DNA from: Arcuatula senhousia | Taxonomy: Eukaryota; Mollusca; Bivalvia; Mytilida; Mytilidae | Assembly: GCA_963971305.1 (NCBI GenBank) | Contig: OZ020307.1 | Coordinates: 4,601,501-4,665,500, forward strand | Length of the DNA stretch: 64,000 bases | Direction: 5' to 3' | Part shown: one piece after another, positions 45,501 to 55,200 of the stretch | Numbering within the stretch: the stretch's first letter is position 1 | How the letters are laid out: each line of letters opens with the position of its first letter | Notes under the pieces: model-generated | The model's input: the letters and a program-made list of their open reading frames with translations, nothing else | Database searches by the model: none | Told to the model about the DNA's origin: nothing | Translations under genes and position numbers: made by a program

Positions 45501-48500
45501 CGGTATTTGTTTCCGCGAGAAATTTGCTAATGCTGATTTAGATTTTTTATGGTCCGGAAAGGGTTATTATTTTTACAGGTCCGGAGTGAATGTTAAAATA
45601 ATTTATAAGAAAAGAAATAAGGCTTAAAAAAAATAATGAATTGCGCTTTTTACAAGAAAATAATATTCTTAAAATAATAAATACACATAAGCTGCTCGTT
45701 TCGTCTTGGTTATATGCACGTACGAAACTAACGTGTCTCGAAGCTTAATCGCCCCATACCATCTCGCCCCAAATACATTATATATAAACAAAACGTAGTC
45801 CCTTTTAGCTATGCTCGCATTTAGGTAATGCCTACTCCATATTAGAATATTTGAACTTGTATGCATGGCATAGTTTGGGGAGCAGGGGTATCACTAGTGA
45901 GCATTAGCTCACAGATTTACTTGTTTCATCAGGGCTGATTTATTAATTCAAAAAAATAAAAAAATAAAATATGTTGCACTGTGGATTATAAATAAAAAAG
46001 ATAAATAAATGGATGGTGAAGCCACGTTTAAAAGGTAAAAACTAAATAAGAAATACAAATAAATAAAACCTTTAAAACAAATAAAACAAGATAATTATTA
46101 TTAATTGGGTTTTTAAAAAAAATATGACTATGTAAAAATAATAATTTTACAAGCATGCGCAGAAGAAAGTAAAACTGATCAACGGTCACAACTTAGTTGG
46201 AAGTGGGATGGAGAAATTGTAAATTATCCTGTAGATGATGAACTGTTTTTATCCAGTTCTGCTTCTGAGAGGAAGTGACGACTTATAAACACATCTGAAA
46301 TCAGGATAGAAAATGAGAAATCATAAGATTTAAAAAAAAAATAAGTTTCAGTTTCAATAATGATAATTTTGGAGTGATAAAAGGACTGTACTATGAATAG
46401 TGATTTGATACTATTGAGACTAACAGGACCAGTTTTAAAAAGTAATCATTATGTTTTCAGATTTGGTTATGTTGAACTTGAAAATCCAGAAGATTTAGAG
46501 AAGGCTTTAGGATTAAGTGGTAAAGAGATAGGTGACTCAACATTGGTAGTAGAAAAGGCCAAACCAAAAACTGGAGATGGTCCGAATCAAAACAGCAGTA
46601 GACCTGATGACAGGACATTGTTTGTCAAGAATTTGTCTGATGACACTGATGAGGACAGTCTGAAGAAATTCTTTGGAGATGTTCAGGAGATTCGCATGCC
46701 TCGTAGCAAGGATGATGAAAGTCGTCACAGAGGGTAAGTATTGACCTGGATTTACTCTACAATCCTTTATAAAAGAAATGGGCTCAACATGGGCTGTAAA
46801 CATGGAAATTTTGCACGAGGTTTAAAACAATTGCTTTCTTCTTAACTTCAAATTTTAGACATTGTATCTGTAGTCATTTTGATAACATGGACAATTCAAG
46901 TTACACTCTGAAATCCTTTTTATGCAACTTAAATATCATATTCAGAAGTTTTTACTTATTTATTTATTTCATAGATTTGCTTACATTGTGTTTAATACCA
47001 AAGAAGAATCAGAAAAAGCTTTAGAAGAGAAACAAGGTTCAGAATTAGATGGCAATGCTTTATACCTTGATAATGGAGCCAGGAAAACCCCGATGAAGAG
47101 TCCTGGTGGTAGAGGAGGACAGAGAGGTGGTCGAGGTGGAGGAGGTGATCGATCAGGAGGTAAGATAACACTGGTTACTATGGTGGCTGTCAAACTTTGC
47201 AATTTTAAATATAATTGGTCATTATTTAAATTATTTTAGTGGAACATTGAATAAAGCTAACATGATTTATTTTTCGGATTAATATTCACACCAAAATTTG
47301 CATCTTTCAAAAAACATAATTTATACAGTGCTAGTCATTGGTGAAACAGGATACCTAGCTGTCTGATATAAATGTAAAATGCTTCAATGGATGTTAATGT
47401 ATAAGAGAATAGATAAATAGAATGAAAATAACATTCCAATAACTCAAATTATGCCACAGTTTCTTGATATAAATGATAGTTAAAATGCATACTAGTTTTG
47501 CTGAATATGGTACCCAAATATTAAATATTTATAATTTGAAATATTGCAGAAGCACTAGCTGGAAAGACCAAGGTTTTGTTTGTGAAAAACTTGTCTTTTG
47601 ACACTGATGGTGACAGTTTGCAGGCTGCCTTTAAAGGTGCAACTGCTGCCAGAATAGCAAAATTCCCAGACACACAAAAACCAAAAGGGTTTGTATTTAT
47701 CAATATGAATCAATAAAAAATTATAATGCTTGAACAAACTAGAGGAAGAGTAAATTGCTGGCTGCTGAGTAACATGTGGTGGCCTAATAGTCTTAGGGCA
47801 ATGGTTCAAAACCACACCTTAGATTACTAGTTAAATATCTCCTCAGACATCATTTGAATTCAGTTTACAAAATTGGGACTTGAAGTAGATCTGTGGTTTC
47901 TTCTGGGTACTCCAGTATCCTTCACATTTAAAACTGACCAGACCGTCCTGCATGGCCCAGGAGTGTCAAAAAGGGTGTTACATACACACACATTTCATAA
48001 AATGACAATCCATGCTTTTTCTTGTGAATTTTAAATGGCCTAATTTTAATAGAGAAAAATATGCATATCAAAATTTATACCATTAATGACATTTGTTACA
48101 TCTAACAAGATATGATTGTAAGGCTACAAATTTTGTTATGTATGTACAATAAATTGATGAAGAAGTTCTGTTACATAAATTATTATTCTTTAGGTTTGGA
48201 TTTGTTGATTTTGATTCTGCTGAGGCTGCACAAAAAGCCTACAGTAAAATGCAAGGAGCCTCCATTGACGGTAGAGAGGTACTAGTCGACTATGCTGCCG
48301 AAAGATGTAAGTTTATTGCTCTGTATGTTGATTTATGATCTAATCATTTAAAAGAAAATAGCATGTAAAACTTCGTTTTGTAAAAACAAAATAAACAAAA
48401 ATAAAACAAAATCTAGAAAATAATTTACTTGCAATCTGAATAGGATAAGTCCTTTCTCAAAGTGTTAAAAATTGAAAAGCATTTGAAACATGCAGACCGA

Positions 48501-49605
48501 AATGGGCATATTGCAGAAAGTCTAAGAACCCACCAAATAATAAAGATTGATGTTTCTAATATCACAATGAAAAGCAGTCGGTCCTTACATTTTCTGCAAG
48601 ATGACTTGAAATGACTTAAACTGCATTGAATTTACTCAGAAACAGATTTACTGTGCTTGCTGCCAGTCAGTGTTGCTTTTACTGCAAACGTTACATTAAT
48701 ACTGGACTCTATGAGGATTTTACTCACAGAGTTTGAAAATACTTACAATCTTTCTGAAAAGCATAAATTCTTTGCTCTAAATCTTACAATTTTTAGGGGT
48801 TAGGTTGTTTTAGCAACCAAAACCATTATGCTATTGGTTGTTTGGTTTGGCTATGAAGACAACTTTTGAAATCAAATGTTTTGTTGAAACTGTTGGACCA
48901 AAAGTCTTTCATAAGTTAAAAACATCAGTGTTTATGCCGTTGAAACAAGATTAAACTAAAAATAGTGCTTAAAATGTGTTTTTCTTGGCCGAATAAAAAT
49001 TTTGTGCTTGTGAAAGTGATCTTCCATATTTTGAAACTTTCCCTAATGTTACCTTAATTTAATGTAGTTCAGATAATATAAGTAAAATTGGTAGTAGACC
49101 TGACATTTGTTTTATCTATTTTAGCTGGTGGTGGCGGCGGTGGTTTTAGAGGAGGTCGTGGAGGTGGAGGTAGAGGGGGTGGCTTCAGAGGTGGACGTGG
49201 CGGTGGAGGTAGAGGAGGTGGCTTCAGAGGAGGACGAGGTGGAGGTGGCCGAGGAGGAGGAAGAGGAGGTCAGGCATATTGATATTAGGTCACAGTTAGG
49301 TATTGGAAGGAAAGTATAGACTCTAGCTCAAGTAAAAACAATTCATCTGCTCCCACTTATTCTTTACAGTTAGTTATTGAACACACAAATACGTTTTTTG
49401 ACGATCAGGTCGGGCATATTTTATGAAGACTGTGAACACGAAAAGAATCCTAATTTTTTTTTACACAAAATGTATGAAATATTAACATTCAAAAACTTTA
49501 ACTAGCTTGCATCTTATTTAGTTTCTTTCTTTTATAGGATTTGGTGGTGGAAGAAAGGATGGTATAAAAAATTTCGAAGGAAAGAAGAAGAGCTTTGACG
49601 ATTAA
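27267..49605 (+). CDS. NCL: Nucleolin, 14 coding exons, about 555 aa
   Basis: Coding exons are 27267-27296, 28632-28731, 30690-30800, 31407-31529, 33245-33331, 33805-33894, 34299-34391, 34964-35075, 46461-46733, 46975-47159, 47550-47688, 48194-48306, 49125-49268 and 49538-49605. All have GT/AG borders and phases that join into one frame. Residues 1-211 alternate Asp/Glu/Ser tracts with Lys-rich NLS-like stretches (GKRKAP, KKQK). RRM1 (about 213-283) has LFVGNV and KFGYVELEN. RRM2 (about 300-373) has LFVKNLS and GFAYIVF. RRM3 (about 407-485) has LFVKNLS and GFGFVDF. An RGG linker lies near 377-401 and a GAR domain near 487-533, followed by a basic tail ending KKKSFDD. In the family this is a nucleolar protein binding pre-rRNA and histones and acting in ribosome biogenesis. 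Vertebrate nucleolin has four RRMs; the last RRM here resembles vertebrate RRM4, so one RRM is absent. Intron 8 carries snoRNAs. Confidence 0.93.
27297..28631 (+). other. Nucleolin intron 1 with repeats
   Basis: Contains about five imperfect copies of a 42-45 bp unit at roughly 27720-27930 (recurring TCTGGCTATGTCAGATATTGG and ATCGGTGTGAG). At about 28400-28600 it has a copy, in the opposite orientation, of the repeat found twice at 3660-4190. No coding or RNA gene was recognised. Confidence 0.6.
29430..30560 (+). repeat. Dispersed element with ~127-bp tandem units in nucleolin intron 2
   Basis: Begins near GATCGCAAGCGAGTCAC and ATATGTCCCC, and ends with ATATGTCCCC plus a short hairpin around CCCCGACACTTCGTGTTCGGGG-type sequence at 30526-30552. 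In between are about four units of roughly 127 bp, each with GGCGGGAAACGGCGGCCATTTT and TGTCAAAAATCAACT. An ATA/AAT microsatellite (30464-30505) precedes the end hairpin. The layout of tandem core, microsatellite and terminal hairpin is like non-autonomous Helitron-type elements of bivalves. The family name is inference. Confidence 0.6.
31850..32750 (+). repeat. Element with ~167-bp tandem array in nucleolin intron 4
   Basis: Starts at TGTCCCCCACCGCAACGCGG with a CCGTCCATCCGTGCGTCTGTC stretch. Then come about 4.7 units of ~167 bp beginning near 31928, 32110, 32277, 32443 and 32609 (each with CTACTAATCCTAGGGTTCTG). It ends near GGGCGGGGGACCTGG. The first unit carries an extra 16-bp duplication. 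Unit length and neighbourhood resemble the BIV160/MgE class of bivalve tandem repeats. Identity to a named family was not tested. Confidence 0.65.
35128..35204 (+). ncRNA. C/D-box snoRNA, family A copy 1
   Basis: A 77-nt unit in nucleolin intron 8. It has a GTTTC/GAAAC terminal stem, C box ATGATGA at 35134-35140, D box CTGA at 35196-35199, and a C'-like ATGATAA. It retains the CAGACTAGAGT segment antisense to the conserved 28S rRNA segment GACTCTAGTCTG. It is the most diverged of the four family A copies. Confidence 0.8.
36468..36600 (-). mobile_element. LINE 3' end fragment
   Basis: On the - strand this reads to AATAAAGAATTGAATTGAATT, a simple 3' tail of the kind left by short 5'-truncated LINE insertions. 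No coding sequence remains. Confidence 0.45.
37346..38100 (+). repeat. Dispersed element with 146-bp tandem units
   Basis: Begins TTTTATGGCCCGACCACGTATGTGG, then an 8-fold CCGT-type microsatellite. Units of 145-146 bp start near 37455, 37601, 37747 and 37892 (GGTTAAGTTCTTGGTTAAGG ... GTCACTGTGACCTATATTTTA). The GTCACTGTGAC palindrome recurs in each unit. A copy in the other orientation lies at 1076-1690, and a shorter start-end copy at 35985-36290. Confidence 0.65.
39082..39206 (+). ncRNA. U15-like C/D-box snoRNA, copy 1
   Basis: About 125 nt with C box GTGATGA (39087-39093) and D box CTGA (39198-39201). Just after the C box is GATGACGAGGC and just before the D box is CGAGGCATTTG. Both are antisense to the same 28S rRNA stretch, AAATGCCTCGTCATC. 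The GAGGCATTTGTCTGA 3' end is the hallmark recalled for snoRNA U15 (SNORD15), which directs 2'-O-methylation of an A in AAATGCC of 28S. In human, U15 sits in RPS3 introns, not nucleolin. Confidence 0.85.
39651..39730 (+). ncRNA. C/D-box snoRNA, family A copy 2
   Basis: An 80-nt copy with GTTTC/GAAAC terminal stem, C box ATGATGA (39657-39663), D box CTGA (39722-39725), C' ATGATAT, and the CAGACTAGAGTC guide-like segment complementary to 28S GACTCTAGTCTG. It lies in intron 8 of nucleolin and is presumed to be released by exonucleolytic trimming of the excised intron. Confidence 0.85.
40278..40403 (+). ncRNA. U15-like C/D-box snoRNA, copy 2
   Basis: A copy of the U15-like unit with C box GTGATGA (40284-40290), D box CTGA (40395-40398) and both 28S-antisense segments intact. 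It differs from copy 1 mainly between the two guides (for example CACACCAGG for CACATGAGG). It lies in nucleolin intron 8. Confidence 0.83.
40897..42327 (+). mobile_element. Non-autonomous piggyBac-like element, copy 1
   Basis: 1431 bp flanked on both sides by TTAA (40893-40896, 42328-42331), starting CCCTTAGCCTGC and ending GCAGCTGAAGGG. Near the left end, two copies of CTACGCGCGAC(A/T)ATTGTCG form a subterminal repeat. Inside is a decayed trace of a transposase: an acidic SDDEEVINF stretch and a later DVFNAPFSRETKDVRQ-like stretch, with stops between. It cannot encode an active protein. Confidence 0.82.
42334..42413 (+). ncRNA. C/D-box snoRNA, family A copy 3
   Basis: An 80-nt copy with GTTTC/GAAAC stem, C box ATGATGA (42340-42346), D box CTGA (42405-42408) and the same 28S-antisense segment. 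A piggyBac-like element ends three bases upstream of it (TTAA at 42328-42331). Confidence 0.85.
43095..43174 (+). ncRNA. C/D-box snoRNA, family A copy 4
   Basis: An 80-nt copy with GTTTC/GAAAC stem, C box ATGATGA (43101-43107) and D box CTGA (43166-43169). It is nearly identical to copies 2 and 3 across boxes and the guide-like segment, which argues for recent duplication or for selection on all copies. Confidence 0.85.
43496..43621 (+). ncRNA. U15-like C/D-box snoRNA, copy 3
   Basis: Third copy with C box GTGATGA (43502-43508), D box CTGA (43613-43616) and both antisense segments to 28S AAATGCCTCGTCATC conserved. The similarity to copies 1 and 2 falls off just outside the snoRNA, so the RNA itself appears to be the conserved unit. 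Confidence 0.83.
44245..44325 (+). ncRNA. C/D-box snoRNA, family C copy 1
   Basis: 81 nt with TCCTG/CAGGA terminal stem, C box ATGATGA (44253-44259), D' CTGA after TTCTGCTT, C' GTGACGA and D box CTGA (44314-44317). The D' guide TTCTGCTT(C) is complementary to GAAGCAGAA of 28S rRNA. This would place methylation on the A of AAGCA, five bases from D'. The target is an inference from 8-9 pairs. Confidence 0.8.
44607..44652 (+). pseudogene. Truncated family C snoRNA 5' half
   Basis: About 46 bp repeat the 5' leader and C-box end of family C copy 2 (TATCTTGTACATGATGAAATG, then CCATTAGTAGAAAAATATC) and stop before the D' box. It is a tandem partial duplication lacking D and C' boxes, so no stable snoRNA is expected. 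Confidence 0.6.
44659..44740 (+). ncRNA. C/D-box snoRNA, family C copy 2
   Basis: 82 nt with a perfect ATCCTG/CAGGAT terminal stem, C box ATGATGA (44668-44674), D' CTGA, C' GTGACGA and D box CTGA (44728-44731). It is directly preceded by a truncated copy of its own 5' end. Confidence 0.82.
44741..46225. other. Intron 8 stretch with repeat fragments
   Basis: Holds truncated dispersed repeats: CACCCATTTTGAAGAAGAGGGGTATAC near 45283, and a GCGGGCACAAAGTGCCCGC hairpin near 45468-45486 at the start of another. AT-rich filler makes up the rest. No RNA box motifs or ORF of note were found. Confidence 0.4.
46226..46307 (+). ncRNA. C/D-box snoRNA, family C copy 3
   Basis: 82 nt with ATCCTG/CAGGAT terminal stem, C box ATGATGA (46235-46241), D' CTGA after TTCTGCTT, C' GTGACGA and D box CTGA (46295-46298). 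It lies about 160 nt upstream of the exon 9 acceptor, closest to the 3' splice site of all the copies. Confidence 0.82.
49125..49282 (+). CDS. NCL: Nucleolin alternative terminal exon (read-through C-terminus)
   Basis: If exon 13 is not spliced at 49268/49269, the frame continues for four codons (GQAY) to a TGA at 49280-49282, giving a protein of about 537 residues ending in the GAR domain. If the GT at 49269-49270 is used and joined to the acceptor before 49538, the protein instead ends GFGGGRKDGIKNFEGKKKSFDD-like, with a short basic tail. Vertebrate nucleolin also ends in a basic KKxKF-type tail after its GAR domain, which supports the spliced form as the main product. Which form is used cannot be told from DNA alone. 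Confidence 0.6.
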
Positions 49606-50515
49606 TCTTAAGATTATGTGGAACAATAAAAGTAATATGTGGCAGCTATTTTGAACATCACCAACTAAGAAGAGCAACCACTTGCACACTTCAATGTGAA
49701 TTTTAATATCTGAACAATGAACATGGATATTCAAGTGACTGTGACAAGTAAAATCTCTAGCTATTGTTTTGCCATTCAATGTGCAAAGCAGTTACTGTTT
49801 TGTAGCTTAAGTAAAACTGATAACATTTTTATGCCCCTACAACGACATGTAAGGGGGGTATTAAGTTATATTTTTCATCATGTCATTTTAAAGTAGATCT
49901 ATTTATATGGCCTTTTAACAATTTAGTCATTTATTTTTATGGACACACTTCAATGAAGTGCAATATTTTAAAACATTTCGTAAATACTTCAATATGTTAA
50001 CATGGTTAAAATATCCAAAAAGGTGACTGTCTTATTAATATAAATTGAGGATTTGTCTGACTGGACAGCATATACTCTTACTAAAATTTTATTTTTTATT
50101 TTTTGCCTTACTAAATCCAATTATTTTGGTGTCATTTGGCTGGCTTGGTTAGACACATTTCACCAGGTCTCAATTATACTTTTGATATCCATTTACCTAA
50201 ATACTGTTCTGTGTTGTGAAAGATGAATTCAACAAGAACTACATGTGTCCACTAGCAAGTTGGGAAGTTTTATCATGTTAAGCATCAAACATATTGGATT
50301 TTTGAGAATGGCTTCCCAGTTTGATAAAATACCAAGGTTGTCCTTTTGTCAGCAATGTCTTGTTATACTTTACAAAAACAATGCTTGAATTTATGTAAAT
50401 CTCGTTAATAGATCATGATTTGATTCATCTGTCATTTTATCATATTTTGTTGTCGTCTTCTTCATTGATACTTCTCATTGTTAAGTTTTTGTATTGTATG
50501 ATTCTTTATTGATAA

Positions 50516-50521
50516 AATAAA
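50516..50521 (+). terminator. Likely poly(A) signal of nucleolin
   Basis: An AATAAA lies 911 nt after the nucleolin stop and is followed within 20 nt by T-rich and TG-containing sequence. A nearer AATAAA at 49625-49630, only 20 nt after the stop, may give a short form. The sequence between them (49606-50515) would be 3' UTR. It contains a piece near 49833-49860 that resembles the start of a dispersed repeat. Confidence 0.55.
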
Positions 50522-50879
50522 CCTATCTGATTTTTTGTCTTGTTATAAATAATTATACCCATGATGCTGGAAAGAGCAATGTGTTAAGGTAAAGTTAGTT
50601 TTTGATTACACCATTAGAAGATGATGAGAGGTTTAAAATCCACAAAGATGCATTGGCTGCAGCCTTTAATCATTAATGTGACCTGTGGTCATTGCAACCA
50701 GCCATAGTAAAAAAAAAAAAAGAAGATGCGTATGATTCAAAACTCAACCATAGATCCCCGGAAAAACTCTCATTTGAGCATTGAACAACTTGCATCCTAA
50801 AGGAAGATAATCACAAACACAAGCTTTGACAAAGATATCCAGATTAGGACAGGCACATAATAAATTGTGTAAAACTAAT

Positions 50880-52240
50880 TATATCCCCACAAAGTTGGGG
50901 GGTATATAGGAATCATGCTGTCCAAACGTCTGTCCACATATCTCGTTAGGGCTTCTAAACTGCTCAGCGGATTTAGATGAAACTTTACATGAAGGAAGTA
51001 TATCATGTGTAGATGTGCATAAAAAATTTTCATCCCTCTTGGATATCATTCAGGGGAGATAATTGGACTTAGCTCGCCTCACAAAGTGAGGGGGGCTTAT
51101 GTGACCTAGATTGGTAATAGGCTATTTCAAGTTACTTACTAGTGCCTCATCAACCACATAGTTATGGTAGGTGCAGCTACTGATACTAGGTATTTTGCAT
51201 GTTTTGATTGCTGGCTGTGATCTGTATGCTCCACATGAATGGTCATTTACAGATGTATCGGCGTCCCCACCCACTTTCAGAAGAATGGTCAAGATCCAAT
51301 CAGGCTTACTGACAAGTGCCACATCAATCATTGGAATGGCAGGTACATCTAGTGATGCTTAGCACAATGCATGCCTCAGATGCTGACTGTGACATATATT
51401 TTCCACAATGACCACTTACAGAAAAATGGTTAAGGTAAACGATCGGAAGAGATGTGGAATAAGTGTATGCGACACAACCAACATTAAAGAAATGGCATTT
51501 TAAAAAATCACAACGGAAAACAGCCAGCAGTCTTCAACATGACCAGAGGTCACTGCTTGCTGTCTTGCATTGGCCCAAGACTAAAAATACAATATATTAG
51601 ATTTAAACAAATTCCTAGATAATCAACGAAAGACCCTTTTCTGGACATAAATAGAACAAAGAAAAGATCCATACACGCTTACTGACGAGTGTCACATCAA
51701 TCATATTGGTATGGTAGGTGTACCTAGTGATGCTAAGCACCATGCATGATTCAGACTTTGGCTGTAACCAGTATTTTACGCATGACTGACAACTTGCATA
51801 AGAATGGTTAAGATCTATACAGGCTTACTGACAAATGCCACATCAATTATATTGGTATAGTAGGGGCACCTAGTGATGTTGAGGACAATGCATGCTTCCG
51901 ATGCTTGCTATGACCTAATTTTTCGCATGACTGACCACTTACAGAAGAATGGTTTAAGTCCATTCCTGCTAACAGACAAATACCATATCAACCACCAAAG
52001 TTGTAGGGTAGGTGCATCTGGGGATGTTTAGCAAGATGCATAATGCAGATCCTGGCTGTGACCTTTTTCTGTATGGATGAGCACTTATAAACTTTGTGAC
52101 AATACTGCATAACGAGGTTAGGTTTCCTAAACAGTTTGGCGGATTTTGGTGAAACTTAACATGAAGGAAAAACATCACAATGTAGATGTGCATGAAGAAT
52201 TTTCATTCAGGGGTAGATAATTGGACTACAGACTTTTTAG
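50880..52240. repeat. Dispersed repeats with ~200-bp imperfect units
   Basis: Begins TATCCCCACAAAGTTGGGGGG. Imperfect units recur from about 51125 to 52080 with CTTACTGACAAGTGCCACATCAAT and ACTTACAGAAGAATGGTTAAG. A reverse copy of the 2500-2705 sequence is inserted at about 51490-51665. No gene. Confidence 0.5.
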
Positions 52241-55200
52241 CTCACCTGACCCAAAGGGTCAAGTGAGCTATTGTCATCGCCATGCGTCTGTCTATCGTTT
52301 GTCCGTTACTTTTTCAAAAATCTTCTCTGAAACTACAGAAGGGAATTTTTCAAAACTTGGTCAAAGTACAATCTAATTAAAAACCGATCTCTCATCGCTC
52401 CCGGTTTTTGATATGTCGCGTGGGATCTGATGGTTTCAACCCAATGAACACTTTTGAAGATCTGAATCAGCTGAAGGTTTAAGCAAGCCACAGCTTTTCT
52501 CTATCTGCAATAGTTTTCATTCTAAAGGGCAAAAACATGAAAAAAGAGCTATTTTTATTAGTCCTCTTCCGACGAAAGCCGAAGGGGACTATGGGTTTGT
52601 GCTCTGTCCGTCCGTCTGTCTGTCACGCCTCAGTTTTCTGCACTTTTTTCTAAACACTTGTAGATAATGGGCTGATTTTTGGTATGTGAGTTCACCAGGA
52701 TGAGTTACAGATCAAGCCGTTTTAGTTTTGTGCCAGTCCACAATTTTTTAGGGGAGTTATGGCCCTTTGAACATTGAAAATTCACTTTTCCGCACCTTTC
52801 TTCATAACGCTTATAGATAAAGAACAGATGTTTGGTATGCGAGTTTACCATGATGAGTTCCAGATCAACTTATAGTTCGTGTCGGTCCACAACTTTTTAC
52901 GGGAGTTTTGGCCCTTTGAACGTTGAAAATTTACTGTAATATCAGTTTTCTGCACTTTTTTTCTAAACATGGATAGATAATGAACTGATTTTTGGTATGT
53001 GAGTTTACCATGATGGGTCACAGATCAAGATTGAGTTACCTGCTGGTCCACAAATATTTATGGGAATTATGGCCATTTGAAGTTTGGAAATGTACTGAAA
53101 TTTTATTTTCTGCACTTTTTAGCTCACCTGGACCGAAGGTCCATGTGAGCTATTACCATCACTTGGCGTCCGTCGTCGTCGTCTGTTAACAATTTTTCAA
53201 AAATCTTCTCCTCTGAAACTACTGAACAGAATTTAATGAAACTTGGTATGAATGATCTTTAGGGTGTCCTGCACCTAACTTGTGTTTCAATTTTTGATCC
53301 GTCAAAAAACATGGCCACCGTTACTAAAAATAGACAAGGGGGTCAGACTACTGTTTTTGGCTTGTAAATCAAAAAGTATAAGAGATACATGAAATCTGAT
53401 GCCACCTACTGCTTCAGCATCAAAATTTCTACAAAAGTCTCCATAGGGTCGAAGTTGTCAGATGACCCCTTCTAGGGGTTACAGCCCCTTAAAGGCGAAA
53501 AATAGTGTTTTTGGCTTAAAGAATGAAAACTATTGCAGATAGAGAAAAGCTGTTGCTTGGTTAAATGTTCAGCTCATTTAGCTCTACAAAAGTCTCCATA
53601 AGGTCAAAGTTGTCAGATGATTACTTATAGGGGTAACAGCCCCTTAAAGGTGAAAAATTGCGTTTTTGCATGTTTTTGGCCTATAGAATGAAAACTATTG
53701 TAGATAGAGAAAAGCTGTTGCTTGCTTAAATGTTCAGCTCATTTAGCTCGACAACAGTCTCCATAGGGTCAAAGTTGTCAGATGACACCTTATAGGGGTT
53801 ACAGCCCCTTAAAGGGGAAAAATAGTGTTTTTAGCTCACCTGGCCAAAGGCCATGTGAGCTATTGCCATCACTTGGCGTCCGTCGTCGTCGTCCGTCGTA
53901 GTTAACTTTCTTTAAACTTCTTCTTCTCTGAAACGGCTGCACAGATTCAAACCAAATTTGGTCTGGTGGTACTTTAGGGTATCCCCCACAGAACTGATGT
54001 GGGGATTTTTGATTCATCGAAAAACATGGCCGCCATGGCTAAAAATAGAACATAAGGGTAAAATGCAGTTTTTTGCAAATAACTCAAAAACGGCTACAGA
54101 TATCAAAATTCTGGCATAGGGTAAAAGTGATCAGCACCTCAAGATCTACCTACCCTGAAATTTTGAAGAAAATCCAACAACCCATGTAGGAGTTATTGCC
54201 CTTTTTGTGGATTTTTTGCAAATTTTACACCTGTTTAGCTCAATATCTTGAAAATTATACTAGATATTTGAGAAATTTAAATTGCATATTGTTAAGCACA
54301 TCAAGATCTACAAAATATGTAATAGGGTCATCGTTGTAGGACCTTTCCTTTTAGGAGTTATTGCCCTTAGAATGTCAAAATTGAGCATTTTAACAGCATT
54401 TCCTCATTTCATTGAAAACGTTGACTCCTCTGACACTTTAAGTCCAAATGGAACCAAACTTGGTATAGTTGTTTATTAGCATTAGGTGTATAGAACTGAT
54501 GTGGGGATTTTTGATTTGTCGTAAAACATGGCCGCTGTGGCTAAAAATAGAACATAGGGGTAAAATGCAGTTTTTTGCAAATAACTCTAAAACGGTGACA
54601 GATTTCAAAATTTTGATTGGGAACAAAAGTGATCAGCACCTCAAGATCTACCAGCTCTGAAATTTTGAAGAAAATCCAACAACCCATGTAGGAGTTATTG
54701 CCCTTTTTGTGGATTTTTTGCAAGTTTTGCAACTGTTTAGCTCAATATCTTGAAAATAAACAAGATATTTGAGAAATTTAAATTGCATATTGTTAAGCGC
54801 ATCAAGATCTACAAAATACGTAATAGGGTCAACGTTGTAGGACCTTTCCTTTGAGGAGTTATTGCCCTTAGAACGTCAAAATTGAGCATTTAAAAAGCAT
54901 TTCCTCATTATATTGAAAACGTTAACTCCTCTAACACTTAAAGTCCAATTGGAATCAAACTTGGTATTATTGTTTATTAGCAATAGGTGTATAGAACTGA
55001 TGTGGGGATTTTTGATTGGTTGTAAAACATGGCCGCTGTGCCTAATAATAGAACATTAGGTTAAACTGCATTTTTTCGAAAATAACTCAAAAAGGGTGCC
55101 AGATTTTTAGATTTTGATTGAGAACAAAAGTGATCAGCACCTTAAGATCCACCATATTGTCAGATGACCCCCTTATTAATTTTATGACCCTTTCAATGTC

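Noticed and set aside
48480..48800. Possible H/ACA snoRNA in nucleolin intron 12 (hairpin ACTCTATGAG...CTCACAGAGT and a later ACA)
   Set aside because: Only one hairpin is convincing and no clear H box is present. Vertebrate nucleolin does host an H/ACA RNA, so a covariance search is worthwhile.
49128..49319. Glu/Val-rich frame over the GAR exon
   Set aside because: Wrong frame of the Gly-rich repeat; the GAR frame fits the splice phase.
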